Assembly: GCA_030425685.1 (NCBI GenBank)
Contig: JAUIAD010000022.1
Location: forward strand, 1-63,102
Source of the DNA: Gammaproteobacteria bacterium
Lineage (GTDB): Bacteria; Pseudomonadota; Gammaproteobacteria; Coxiellales; Coxiellaceae
Direction: 5' to 3'
Length of the DNA: 63,102 bases
Below the pieces are notes generated by a model. That model was not told where the DNA came from, made no database searches, and worked only from the letters and a program-made list of their open reading frames with translations. Below are positions 15,721 through 24,291 of this stretch, in pieces. A program made the position numbers and the translations under genes. How positions within the stretch are numbered: the stretch's first letter is position 1; every line of letters starts with the position of its first letter.

Positions 15721-16527
15721 CTATTTAATGCCACAGACCTGAACACTTTGATAAAATCCAACAATGGCAGATTCATCCTCGATCAGATAATCGAGTTGTT
15801 GCATTTTTTCCTCCCACTCTTTTTCAGAGACACCGTTTTCTAAGGCGCATTGCTTACTATCGATTAAACCTCCCCTTAACATGGCTTTCTCTGTCTTTGA
15901 GGTTAAGGCAGGTGATACGATGTTGAGTGATAAATTGTTAAATCCAGCATGATGCATGGACTGCCAAAGCTTGATGCCAAAATTTCCGTCGCGTTGTACC
16001 CCTTCAAAGTTATTATGTCGATCTGTGATGTCGAAACGTTCATTGCCGAAAGCTGTACAATAGGGATAGGTAAACGCGTGGTTAACGATACCTTCTTCAA
16101 TGACGGCGATACCACCTGGCTTTAATATGGAATAGATATTCTTGATGACTTCTCTTGGGCGGGATAGGTGGTGAAGAACGAATCGGCAATAAATTAAGTC
16201 AAATTTGGTATTGAGTTCCAAAATGTCATAGGCATCAAAACATTTAAACAGTACATTATTAATTTTATTGTATGTTGCAAAATCATGTGCCGCATTAGTT
16301 TGATTTTGATTATTATCGATAGCAATTAGTTGTCCGTTGTCGCCGATTTGCTTAGCAATGAAATCAGACATTTTTCCGCTGCCGCAACCAATCTCAAGCA
16401 CTTTCATGCCATAATCAAGACCTGATTTTAATAAAAAAGTTTGTGTGCTTTCATTAAAGCAGTAGTCCAGTATGTCGAGTGACTTTGATCCGCCTTTTGG
16501 GATATTGAAACAGTATTTGTCTTTCAT
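15721..16527 (-). CDS. class I SAM-dependent methyltransferase
   Basis: A 268-residue methyltransferase. Motif I is VLEIGCGSG at residues 43-51, followed by QLIAIDNN (acidic end of beta 2) and FDLIYCRFVLHHL (motif for beta 4). HHLSRPREVIKNIYSILKPGG is typical of the Methyltransf_11/31 group. An AAGGAG lies before ATG 16527. It is the first gene of a two-gene operon with the phosphotransferase. The substrate is unknown. A methyltransferase next to an exporter and a phosphotransferase suggests inactivation or self-protection chemistry. Confidence 0.85.
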   Translation of the reverse strand: MKDKYCFNIPKGGSKSLDILDYCFNESTQTFLLKSGLDYGMKVLEIGCGSGKMSDFIAKQIGDNGQLIAIDNNQNQTNAAHDFATYNKINNVLFKCFDAYDILELNTKFDLIYCRFVLHHLSRPREVIKNIYSILKPGGIAVIEEGIVNHAFTYPYCTAFGNERFDITDRHNNFEGVQRDGNFGIKLWQSMHHAGFNNLSLNIVSPALTSKTEKAMLRGGLIDSKQCALENGVSEKEWEEKMQQLDYLIEDESAIVGFYQSVQVCGIK

Positions 16528-16615
16528 AAATATGGCTCCTTAGTTATTTCTAAGAGCATTATACGTGCGGTTGATTACAGTTTTGTGTTTTTTTATATAT
16601 TGAATATCGTTAGAG

Positions 16616-16650
16616 TCGGCGTTTGTCAATGTAGTTGTCGTGTTTTTTAA
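16616..16650 (+). repeat. IS6-like end remnant
   Basis: TCGGCGTTTGTCAA-T-GTAGTTGTCG matches the stretch at 27648-27675 upstream of a truncated IS6-like transposase, with one or two changes. It probably is a leftover end of the same element, cut off next to the IS3 copy. Confidence 0.45.
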
Positions 16651-16655
16651 ATTTT

Positions 16656-17720
16656 TTAAGCCGCCTTTTTCATTCGATCTAATTCTCGCCCTGGGTTGAG
16701 TGTGACGGCACCAACAGGTTGCCAGTTACGAGTATTTTTAGACCACCTCCTTGGGTTAGCCGCCTTGGCCCTTGCATAAACAACCTGCCTTTTCTCAAGG
16801 ATCTGAGTATCTATACCCGCATGCCTTTGCGCAGGCGTAACAAAACGTATTTGGCTATGACGATGCTCGTTGTTGTAGGCATCCATAAATTCATTAACCC
16901 ACTTCCTGGCTTCTTCAATACTGTTAAATCCTTCACTAGGCCATTTAGGGCAGTATTTTAACGTGCGAAATAACGATTCAGAAAATGGGTTATCATTACT
17001 TACCCTTGGCCTGCTACGAGAAGGTGTCACGCCAAGCTCATATAATTTTTCCAACAAGGTTTGTGACTTCATTGGGCTGCCATTGTCGGAATGAAGCACT
17101 AATGGTTTTTTAAAGCACTTCTCTTTAATCACCGTTTTTTCCATGAGATCAGCAGCCAACTCGCCTTGTTCATGCTCGTAAACTTCATAGCCTACCCCTT
17201 TTCGGCTATAAATATCTTCAATTAAGTATAAGTAGTAATACTGTCCTTTAACTCTTCCTGGCAAGTACGTTATATCCCAGGACCAAACCTGATTTGGTCG
17301 CTCAGCAATATGTGTTGTTGGGGGATGAACTTTTTTTCTTTTCTTCATTCGACCACGATGACTTGATAGATTTCTTTCTTTTAACACACGGTAAAAACTA
17401 GATTCAGATGCAATATATTCATTTCGGTCTGCTAAAATAGGTACTATTTGACTTGGTGGCAAGTTAATAAATTCATCGCTCACACAGTATTCAATCATTT
17501 TATCTTTCTCTTCTTCGCTTAGCTTATGTTGTGGTGCCGGCTTTACTGCTGTCGTTCTTTTATCTGCAGAACACTTCCCTGCCTTTAACCAGCGCTGGTA
17601 AGTCCTCAATGTGAAACCAATTACGTCACAAGCACTTTTAGTATTTGCGCCTGAAAGTCTCGCCTCATTAATCCACTCAATATATTTTTGCCGCTCTGAG
17701 ACTGAGGTTAATTTTCCTCT
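16656..17720 (-). CDS. IS3-family transposase OrfB (frameshift part)
   Basis: This is the catalytic half of the transposase. After the frameshift near 17720 the frame runs 355 codons; the first ATG in it is at 17609. The N-terminal segment SERQKYIEWINEARLSGANT then DVIGFTLRTYQRW is the usual IS3 OrfB helical region. The rve integrase core shows the DDE triad: Asp in VWSWDITYL, Asp in HSDNGSPM, Glu in NPFSESLFRTLKY. The -1 shift would occur on A-AAA-G (17719-17723) at the end of OrfA, making an OrfAB fusion. The reading frame is intact. Confidence 0.88.
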   Translation of the reverse strand, partial: RGKLTSVSERQKYIEWINEARLSGANTKSACDVIGFTLRTYQRWLKAGKCSADKRTTAVKPAPQHKLSEEEKDKMIEYCVSDEFINLPPSQIVPILADRNEYIASESSFYRVLKERNLSSHRGRMKKRKKVHPPTTHIAERPNQVWSWDITYLPGRVKGQYYYLYLIEDIYSRKGVGYEVYEHEQGELAADLMEKTVIKEKCFKKPLVLHSDNGSPMKSQTLLEKLYELGVTPSRSRPRVSNDNPFSESLFRTLKYCPKWPSEGFNSIEEARKWVNEFMDAYNNEHRHSQIRFVTPAQRHAGIDTQILEKRQVVYARAKAANPRRWSKNTRNWQPVGAVTLNPGRELDRMKKAA

Positions 17721-17986
17721 TTTGCTCCCCAGAGGGCGTCGTACTTTTTTCCAAGGGTAAGTAACGCTGCGGCCTCAGCTAACGCTTTTTCCTTTCGATG
17801 TAGTTCCTTTTCGAGCGACTTTATTTTTTTAGCTGATTTCTTTAGCTTTTCTGACTCCTGCTTTTTATTTTTTATATCTTTTGAATAACCCATTACTTTA
17901 CAAGCCTGAGACACGTTGCCGAGCTGCTTGGCGAGCTCTAGCAAACCTAGCTTGGGTTTTATAATTTTTTGCGATAGACTGGTCAT
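17708..17986 (-). CDS. IS3-family transposase OrfA (chimeric N-terminus)
   Basis: A 92-residue protein. Residues from about 45 (KKSAKKIKSLEKELHRKEKA) to the end (DALWGAKEEN) are the coiled-coil C-terminus typical of IS3 OrfA. The N-terminal 40 residues (KPKLGLLELAKQLGNVSQACKV, here described as the LGLLELA...NVSQACKVMGYS motif) instead look like the start of IS481-type transposases. The join is in frame at about KDIKNKKQ. It ends at TAA 17708-17710, overlapping the OrfB frame. A strong AAAAGGAG ribosome binding site precedes ATG 17986. Confidence 0.7.
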   Translation of the reverse strand: MTSLSQKIIKPKLGLLELAKQLGNVSQACKVMGYSKDIKNKKQESEKLKKSAKKIKSLEKELHRKEKALAEAAALLTLGKKYDALWGAKEEN

Positions 17987-18082
17987 AATGACACTCCTTT
18001 TAGTTTAATTTTTGATTATTTTGTCAAACCAGATTTTACACTAATTTGACGGGAGTGTCAGATTAAGTCGGGGCCTTTACAT

Positions 18083-18180
18083 TTTTTTAGTAGAATATCC
18101 GTAGGAAAATCTGTTTTAAATGCTGGCATGCAAAATCTTCATTAAATTGCGTGCCTGCTGAAGGAAGGTGCGTCAGTGCT
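18083..18180 (+). repeat. left arm of about 97-bp inverted repeat
   Basis: This matches 22050-22146 in inverse orientation with only a few mismatches. Landmarks in order are GAATATCCGTAG, GCATGCAAAATCTTCATT, GCGTGCCTGCTGAAGGAAGG, GTGCGTCAGTGCT. Together the arms enclose the DUF1254 cassette. The inner end also forms a hairpin GTGCGTCA/TGACGCAC. Confidence 0.8.
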
Positions 18181-18221
18181 GACGCACACCCTTCCAAGCG
18201 CCTAGTACACCTTAGGTGGGA

Positions 18222-19769
18222 TTATTGCTCCCCGCTGCTGTCCACCGGCTCAATTTCACCGGGACGCCATTTTTTATCAAACCAGGGTTGTAATGGACCG
18301 TATAATCGCAAGCAGATAAACCACGCTTTTCCAGGAACAGTTTGTATCCAATTGGATTGTTTACCGGCAGGCGCCTGTGGCCCGAACCATAGCGTCACAG
18401 AACCGTCCGCATTTTTTTGCATATCTTTATTGCGAACACTATTCTTGCTGGGGTAGGGTTGAGACGTCTGTAGCATAGAACGTGTTTGTGGGTCATAGAC
18501 CACTACAGACCAAAAGTTCTTTGCTGGCACATTACCTGGAATGGTGAGCTTATAGTTCTTACTGCCATCCAGGATCGCATGATTGCTATCATGTACTGCT
18601 AAAGCGTACTGTGAACCAATACCAATCATTTTCTTCACCATGGCGGGTGTGTTCACTGTAGCAATATAAAAGAACCGCGCTCTTGCATCTTGGTTTCTAC
18701 CACCTCGTCCTCTGTTTATCAACCAGCGATAGCTACCATTCTCAAAGGCATCAAATGCGCTAAACCAAGCACTGTTAGATCCATATAACCACATTTTCTT
18801 CGATGGTGGGCTGACAACAAATGCTCGAGCAGTAGCGTTACCTAACTTCACCCCTTGAGTCAATAAATGCTTCATATGCGCATCGGGTGAAAAAGGTTTT
18901 CCTTTCTCAATGCCAAGCGAGGCAAGATTACCGCGCAATTCAGGATCCAAAAATGCAATTGGCTCACGCTGTATTACGGTATTAATTTCTGTGAAAAAGG
19001 ACAGCTTATTGGAGTGAATCGTGTTAAATACTTTGTGTGTGGCGTTAATAAATTGCATAGCTGGCGGAGCGCTCGCTTTTGACAGTGGATAGACTTTTAA
19101 GCCATTTTTCCACATTTGTGCTGCTGGATCGGGCGATCCATCTTTCATCAATCCACGTAAAGCCAATAAGTTAATATAGGTGCGGCTTCTAGCAACAAAA
19201 TAACCCTCTGGCACCTCACCTTTATAACCCGGGGGTAAAATTAAATACTTACCACCTTTGCCTTTATCTGGACCCGGACCTCCCATGTCAACCACAAAAC
19301 GAAAATAGGCGTCATTTACCGTTCCTGGTCCCGCACCTGGGGGGATTTCAACAACAATGGGACCGCCTTTTTGTAAGTCCAGCACAGCTAATGCATAAAC
19401 CGTATCCGTATTGCCCGTTAAAAACAAACTGTTGGAGTCCATGAGTTTTTGAAAGAGTATTATTTTATTGGCTGACGTCGCCCCAGCTGACACTAAGCCA
19501 GCGCGCATAGCCTCAGCTGACGCCATGGGAATAAAATTGATAAACGCCTCCATGGCTCGACTACGGTATAAATTGTTATACAGTATCTTAGTGCTGACGG
19601 CATCTGGAAAACCATCAAAAAACTTTAATGTGCCTATGCCATCAATCTTTACTGTGTCTGGTGTCATAATATTTTTTGGGATCTCAGTATTGTAGGCTGA
19701 TTGGGCATAAGAGTAGCTCAAAAAAATAGCTGAAGCTAACGCTACTGACGAGCGTAAAAAGGGTTTCAT
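18222..19769 (-). CDS. DUF1254/DUF1214 secreted protein
   Basis: A 515-residue protein with an N-terminal signal peptide (KPFLRSS then VALASAIFLSYSYAQ). The DUF1254 domain occupies roughly residues 45-190 (GNTDTVYALAVLDL and PGTVNDAYFRFVVDMG are characteristic) and DUF1214 the C-terminal part (KNFWSVVVYDPQTRSML, then WFGPQAPAGKQSNWIQT). ATG 19769 is chosen because AAGGAG lies nine bases upstream and a signal peptide follows; a longer frame to 19832 is less likely. Probably periplasmic. Members often sit next to outer-membrane beta-barrel genes, as here. The function of the family is not established. Confidence 0.85.
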   Translation of the reverse strand: MKPFLRSSVALASAIFLSYSYAQSAYNTEIPKNIMTPDTVKIDGIGTLKFFDGFPDAVSTKILYNNLYRSRAMEAFINFIPMASAEAMRAGLVSAGATSANKIILFQKLMDSNSLFLTGNTDTVYALAVLDLQKGGPIVVEIPPGAGPGTVNDAYFRFVVDMGGPGPDKGKGGKYLILPPGYKGEVPEGYFVARSRTYINLLALRGLMKDGSPDPAAQMWKNGLKVYPLSKASAPPAMQFINATHKVFNTIHSNKLSFFTEINTVIQREPIAFLDPELRGNLASLGIEKGKPFSPDAHMKHLLTQGVKLGNATARAFVVSPPSKKMWLYGSNSAWFSAFDAFENGSYRWLINRGRGGRNQDARARFFYIATVNTPAMVKKMIGIGSQYALAVHDSNHAILDGSKNYKLTIPGNVPAKNFWSVVVYDPQTRSMLQTSQPYPSKNSVRNKDMQKNADGSVTLWFGPQAPAGKQSNWIQTVPGKAWFICLRLYGPLQPWFDKKWRPGEIEPVDSSGEQ

Positions 19770-19889
19770 CGCATTATTCTCCTTAATAATTGCTAAACAA
19801 TCAAAGAATGCCGACACCTCTAGGAGCGGCATGCCGTTTCCTATCTTTGTACTATACCTAACTAGGGTGATACAGGCAAACGACGCTGA

Positions 19890-19940
19890 CAGGAATGCCC
19901 GGAGGTCTCATAAACCCTTTAAAATAGGGCTAAACTAAAA
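19890..19940 (+). repeat. IS30 end remnant
   Basis: About 50 bases with landmarks CCCGGAGGTCTCATAAACCC and AATAGGGCTAAACTAAAAA match 28146-28190, upstream of the IS30 transposase gene. It is a solo end without transposase. Confidence 0.6.
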
Positions 19941-20249
19941 ATGTGCTCGTAAACATTGAGCCAGCTTCAGGGGGAATTCCTTACCTGTTTTGACGCTGGC
20001 GCGCGGGCAAAGCCCGCACTGGCGCTTAAGGGGGGTAACCCCTCTTAAGAATCCCCCTACTGGTGGAATCAGCAATCCCTTGCGGGAATTGCTGCGACGC
20101 TGATCTGCATGTTGTCAACACTCTCAATCGAGCCTATCATAGAGGAAGGCCGTCACGATCAACAGCATCACGGGTGGTTGCTAATTGATCAGTACCAGGG
20201 TTGAATTTTTTGTGCTTTATGGAATGTGAGCCAGGAGGCAGTAGACAAC
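19941..20249 (+). promoter_or_regulatory. upstream region of outer-membrane protein gene
   Basis: A 300-base gene-free stretch with GC-rich inverted sequences (GCGCGGGCAAAGCCCGC, CTTAAGGGGGGTAACCCCTCTTAAG, CAATCCCTTGCGGGAATTG). These could form several hairpins in a plus-strand transcript. No ORF and no recognised riboswitch. It is more GC-rich than the surroundings. Confidence 0.35.
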
Positions 20250-21062
20250 ATGAAAAACATTCGCGTACTATTAATTTTCCTTGTTTCTATCTTTACCCTA
20301 TCAACCGCAATGGCTGCACGGCCCACCTCAAGTGACCATGATCAAAATTGGCACTTTATATTAGCGCCCTACGGCTGGCTATTTGGCCAGGTGGGTGACA
20401 TTACGATTGGCAAACGATCAGCGCACGTTGACGTATCTCCCATCGATATACTGAACAATTTCCATATCGTCGACGCAATTTTTCAGTTGTACGTTGAGGT
20501 CAAAAAAGAACGTGCCGGTGTGATGGCTAACTCAACCTACGTTAAACTCACACCAAAGGGCACAGTCACCACAAACACACGACTTGGGCCAATTATCAGC
20601 AAGGTCTCACTACCGGTGACCATCTCATTGAATGATCTCAGTGCTTACTATAGTGTGCTCTCCTCCCCTTTGCGTGGCCATGGCCGATGGATTCGCTGCC
20701 AATTGCTGGGCGGTGTGCGCTATGTGTATTTACGCAATGCGTTATTGCTCAATATCGCTAATAGAAAACAAAAAAACATTATCGCAAACGGCGATTGGAC
20801 TGACCCTCTCATCGGAGCACGGCTAATCACGGATATCACAAGCTCGCTGTCGCTATTAGTGCGCGGTGATTATGCCTTTGGACACAAGAACCACTCATGG
20901 TCTGTCTCGGCACTATTAAATTATGCCTTTAATCATTATCTGTCTTTGTCCGTAGGGTACAAAGTATTTGATTTCACAGGAAAGACTACCTCACATGGCA
21001 GGCCGTACGAACCAGACATCACTTTTTCCGGTCCCGGAATAGGTTTAGCTCTTCACTGGTAA
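20250..21062 (+). CDS. outer-membrane beta-barrel-like protein
   Basis: A 270-residue protein with a signal peptide (KNIRVLLIFLVSIF, cleavage after STAMAA). The rest has alternating hydrophobic/polar strands with aromatic residues, such as WHFILAPYGWLFGQVGDITI at the start, and ends in LALHW; a terminal aromatic residue is typical for BamA-inserted barrels. ATG 20250 has GGAGG upstream. Its neighbours are the DUF1254 gene (divergent) and another outer-membrane-type gene (convergent). No named family recognised with confidence. Confidence 0.7.
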   Translation: MKNIRVLLIFLVSIFTLSTAMAARPTSSDHDQNWHFILAPYGWLFGQVGDITIGKRSAHVDVSPIDILNNFHIVDAIFQLYVEVKKERAGVMANSTYVKLTPKGTVTTNTRLGPIISKVSLPVTISLNDLSAYYSVLSSPLRGHGRWIRCQLLGGVRYVYLRNALLLNIANRKQKNIIANGDWTDPLIGARLITDITSSLSLLVRGDYAFGHKNHSWSVSALLNYAFNHYLSLSVGYKVFDFTGKTTSHGRPYEPDITFSGPGIGLALHW

Positions 21063-21147
21063 TCACACGTCACACCAAAACAGCGCTGCGTCAATCTGCC
21101 AAAGCGCTGTTTAGGTCATGTGGTCTGGGCAGCATTTGGTCATCCGC

Positions 21148-21948
21148 CTAGCTGGCCCGGGGGAAAAGAAACTGTAGTTGAAAGCGAATGCTCCATGTGG
21201 GTCCAAACGTTGGGTGCTCAACATTATAGAACGACTGCAATGATGCATTGAGATTCTGGCGGCCAATTTTAAATACTTTACCGATACCTCCACCTATAGG
21301 CACTATCCATCGATTATCTCGATCAGCGACCCAATTTGCTGTAATGATAGGGGATGAGGTCAGGTACCAGCCTGATGGGAAGTTATAATTGAGAAAGGGC
21401 TGAATTAGCATCGCATTCACCCGCTGGTGAGTTAATGAGCTGCGATCAAAAGAGGTGATATTATTAATTAAACCACCAAATACCCAGTTTTTCTTGGTGG
21501 CAACAACAACAAAACTTGGGCCAAGGGCAAAGAGGCGAGCACCTAAACGTCTACTGCTTGCGGTAGGTAGCTGAAGCACAGGTCCAAAGCCAAAGGTGAC
21601 GCTCGACGCTTTAGAGGAGACAAAAAAAGCCGTAAACTGGATATCACCTATGCCATTTTTTCTTGCATCAGCCGGGAAAAACGCTGGTTGAGAAATGACA
21701 GGCAAGATGGTACGCGTCACGAGGTTCCAGTTCTCGTTTAGAGTGATCGGGATAACAGGCTGTATATTTAAAACATTTTGACTCTTTTTGAGCGGTCCGT
21801 AATTAAAACTGGTATTGTTTTGTAATGGTAAGCTCATCAGATCGCTAATAGGATTCTGTGCTTGTTGCGCCAAGTCTGCCGCCTGAGATTGGTTTAGAAA
21901 GGCGCATGTTGCCAATGGCAGCGCACATCTCAATAGCTTTTTCAGCAT
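21148..21948 (-). CDS. outer-membrane protein, phenol-degradation MetA-pathway/neuromedin U-like
   Basis: A 266-residue protein with a signal peptide (LLRCALPLATCAFLNQSQAA). The segment FNYGPLKKSQNVLNIQPVIP, then LNENWNLVTRTILPV, GIGDIQF and FGFGPVLQLPTA, is characteristic of the MetA-pathway/neuromedin U group of outer-membrane barrels, which are often encoded beside DUF1254 proteins. Good RBS (AAGGACTATATT before ATG 21948). The C-terminus FQLQFLF fits an outer-membrane strand. It probably forms a surface or transport partner for the DUF1254 protein. Confidence 0.75.
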   Translation of the reverse strand: MLKKLLRCALPLATCAFLNQSQAADLAQQAQNPISDLMSLPLQNNTSFNYGPLKKSQNVLNIQPVIPITLNENWNLVTRTILPVISQPAFFPADARKNGIGDIQFTAFFVSSKASSVTFGFGPVLQLPTASSRRLGARLFALGPSFVVVATKKNWVFGGLINNITSFDRSSLTHQRVNAMLIQPFLNYNFPSGWYLTSSPIITANWVADRDNRWIVPIGGGIGKVFKIGRQNLNASLQSFYNVEHPTFGPTWSIRFQLQFLFPRAS

Positions 21949-22049
21949 AATATAGTCCTTTATCTCTCTAAAAAATCATTTTAAGTGCTGGCATAACAAG
22001 CGAACCGTGCACCTACTTTTGGATAGAATATCATTCTGCGCTCGATCCC

Positions 22050-22146
22050 AGCACTGACGCACCTTCCTTCAGCAGGCACGCAATTCAATGAAGATTTTGC
22101 ATGCCCGCATTAAAACATATTTTACTACGGATATTCCACTAAAAAA
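22050..22146 (-). repeat. right arm of about 97-bp inverted repeat
   Basis: Inverse of 18083-18180. The last bases TTTTTTAG/AGTGGAATATCC (minus strand) match the left outer end. The pair gives the 4.06-kb DUF1254 cassette the form of a transposon without a transposase. Confidence 0.8.
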
Positions 22147-22251
22147 CAGCAAAGAATACCGCTTTTTTTATAGTGTTTCTGCTTTTAAATCGAGTGCGTT
22201 TCTCAGCCAGTTTTTCTGATAGAGTATCATTATTTTAAATGATTGGAAACA
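22147..22251. other. spacer before IS66-A
   Basis: No ORF or repeat seen in these 105 bases. Confidence 0.3.
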
Positions 22252-22272
22252 GCTATTCGGCGTTTGTCAACG
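22252..22272 (+). repeat. 21-bp direct repeat flanking IS66-A (left)
   Basis: Identical to 27643-27663 on the other side of IS66-A. It contains GGCGTTTGTCAACG, the likely end of the IS6-like element. IS66 elements normally duplicate 8 bp. Confidence 0.7.
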
Positions 22273-22353
22273 GTAACCTTCCGACAGCACTGCGCAACTT
22301 TACCTTTATGACATGATTTAATACTGGCTCCATCAATCTAGAGGAGTCAGAAC

Positions 22354-22746
22354 ATGAATGGAGAAATAGAACGCGTCTCAGATGCTTATCAATCTTGGCG
22401 TCAGCGAACCAGACGTGGTGCACACTTACCCCCACAATTAAAAAAGCAAATTATCGATTTAACAAACCAGTACGATATAGTTGCCTTATCCAGGCAGCTG
22501 AATATCTCACCGTATACGCTAAAACGTTGGCATTCAGGTGCCATTACCAGCAAGCTGGGCAGCGGTAACGACGATGCCGGGCACTTTGTTGATTTAAACT
22601 CAGAGAAATCACCCGCTACAATCGACACCCAAACACAAGACGCCACATTAGTCCTGTCGAATAACATCCGGCTTATTCTTCATGGACAAACCGTGGATAA
22701 TTTGATTAAATTCGTCACGATGCTGTCAAGGAGTGCGCACTCATGA
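22354..22746 (+). CDS. tnpA: IS66 TnpA (accessory)
   Basis: A 130-residue accessory protein of IS66. The helix-turn-helix part YQSWRQRTRRGAHLPPQLKK then YDIVALSRQLNISPYTLKRW is the family signature. The gene starts 80 bases inside the terminal repeat and overlaps tnpB by four bases (ATGA), as usual in IS66. Confidence 0.85.
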   Translation: MNGEIERVSDAYQSWRQRTRRGAHLPPQLKKQIIDLTNQYDIVALSRQLNISPYTLKRWHSGAITSKLGSGNDDAGHFVDLNSEKSPATIDTQTQDATLVLSNNIRLILHGQTVDNLIKFVTMLSRSAHS

Positions 22747-23078
22747 TCCACCTAACAGCAGACACTGTCATTCGCTTAGCCATTAAACCCGTTGATTTTA
22801 GGAAACAAATGGACGGTCTCATAGCGCTTTGCGAGCGAGACTTGAGCGAAAAACCACGCTCAGGTGTTTTATTTATTTTTATTAACCGTTCAAAAACCAT
22901 GATTCGTTGCTTACGTTATGAAGTCAATGGTTATTGGCTGGCGACGAAGCGCTTAAGCCGGGGTCGATACCGTTATTGGCCTCATGCAGATGCCCCGGTT
23001 TGTCCTGTGCAAGCAGAGCGACTTTCACGACTGCTGAGAAATGATCTCAGTTGCCAAGAAGATAATAAGGATCGTTGA
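22743..23078 (+). CDS. tnpB: IS66 TnpB (accessory)
   Basis: A 111-residue protein of the IS66 Orf2 family. The segment IKPVDFRKQMDGLIALCE and the following GVLFIFINRSKTMIRCLRYEVNGYWLATKRL are diagnostic. It overlaps tnpA and tnpC, giving the usual coupled operon. Intact. Confidence 0.9.
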   Translation: MIHLTADTVIRLAIKPVDFRKQMDGLIALCERDLSEKPRSGVLFIFINRSKTMIRCLRYEVNGYWLATKRLSRGRYRYWPHADAPVCPVQAERLSRLLRNDLSCQEDNKDR

Positions 23079-23080
23079 AA

Positions 23081-24115
23081 ATGACTGACAAAAAGTCGAC
23101 TCATCAAGAAATCAATATTGAGGAACTCAATGCGCTGATCGAGCGCGTTGAGCATGCTATTGAAAATGAGCTAGCGCTCAGTGTTGATGATCTCAAGTTG
23201 CTATTATCAGCAATCCATACATTATCGACGCTTCAAAGATCGCTTGAAGACAAAAACGCCACGCTCTACAAGCTACGAAAACTGCTAGGGATGATTAAGC
23301 AGTCTGAAAGACGCCCAAGTGGGAATAATAATTTATCCAATAAGAAACGTAACAAAAACTCAAAAGGTAAGAACAATAATAAAAAGCACAACAAGCCACC
23401 CAAGGTTGTTCATCACGCACTAGAAGGTATTAAAAAAGGTGATACATGTCCCGAATGCCAACGTGGCCGGCTTTATAAATTTGATCCTGGTCAGCTGCTG
23501 CGTATTAGCGGTCATGCACCTTATGAGGCGACACAGCACGTGAGTGAGTGCATACGCTGTAATGCTTGTCAGGCAGTCATTACAGCAAATTTGCCACAAG
23601 AAGTGCTTGATGATGGCGCGCCAAATCAACGCTATGGTTACTCGGCGCGCGCACTCATGGTTCTGCACAAGTTCTACAGCGGACTGCCGTACTACCATCA
23701 AGGTAATTTGTCGGCAATGATGGGCGTTGCCATTACTGCGTCGACGATCTTCGACCAATGTGAATACGTAGCCAATGCGATTATGCCAATTTTTTATGAG
23801 CTTCTTCGAATGGCAGCAAATGCAAAACTATTTTTAATGGATGACACGCCACACCGCATTTTAACGCAACAACCCGAAGAACGTCCCAACCGAAATGGTT
23901 CAGGTACTCGAGAGAGGACGGGCGTTTATACCAGCGGATTAGTCGCTTATACGGATGAAGGCCATGAAATTGTATTGTTTCAAACAAGCCTTGGCCATGC
24001 AGGTGAATTCATTGATGAATTACTTAAAAAGCGTGTCTTTGCAGCAATCCTGTGTAGGACTTATTTAACTAGAGCTGCACTACTCCTACCCTCCTATCAA
24101 TCAGAAGCTACCTAG
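23081..24115 (+). pseudogene. tnpC: IS66-A tnpC, 5' part
   Basis: The N-terminal 318 codons of the DDE transposase up to 24035 are followed by about 26 foreign codons. A zinc-finger region (CPECQRGRLY ... CIRCNACQ) and the first catalytic Asp (FLMDDTPHRI) are present. The ATG at 23081 is preceded by a TTG in frame. The gene continues at 26815 after the insertion; joining across the 62-bp duplication restores a full frame. Confidence 0.88.
23974..24035 (+). repeat. 62-bp direct repeat (left copy)
   Basis: Identical to 26815-26876. Both copies encode the tnpC stretch from LFQTSLGHAGE to LLKKR. The insertion therefore carries a 62-bp duplicated target, far longer than the 8 bp normal for IS66. 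Confidence 0.9.
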
Positions 24116-24291
24116 AAAAGATACTTCCTTTTGTAGCCAGATTCTTAAAGTCACCTTATGTTGTTGTCTCTAGGTGCGTGACTCTCGCGGTAATAACAGG
24201 CGATCCAATTCTGTTCGCCTATTTACTTGAATTCACGGCTATTTCCTATTATCCTGGGCGCACTTTTTCACAAGGTTGAGAAGGATACACC

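Larger units (their letters stand above)
16656..18060 (-). mobile_element. IS3-family element
   Basis: OrfA and OrfB overlap in frames 0 and -1 as in IS3. The upstream end reads TGACACTCCCGTCAAATTAG going into the element from 18060; a matching downstream terminal repeat was not found, so the downstream limit is set at the orfB stop. The OrfA side looks like an IS481-type end fused to IS3 coding sequence (see findings). Confidence 0.7.
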
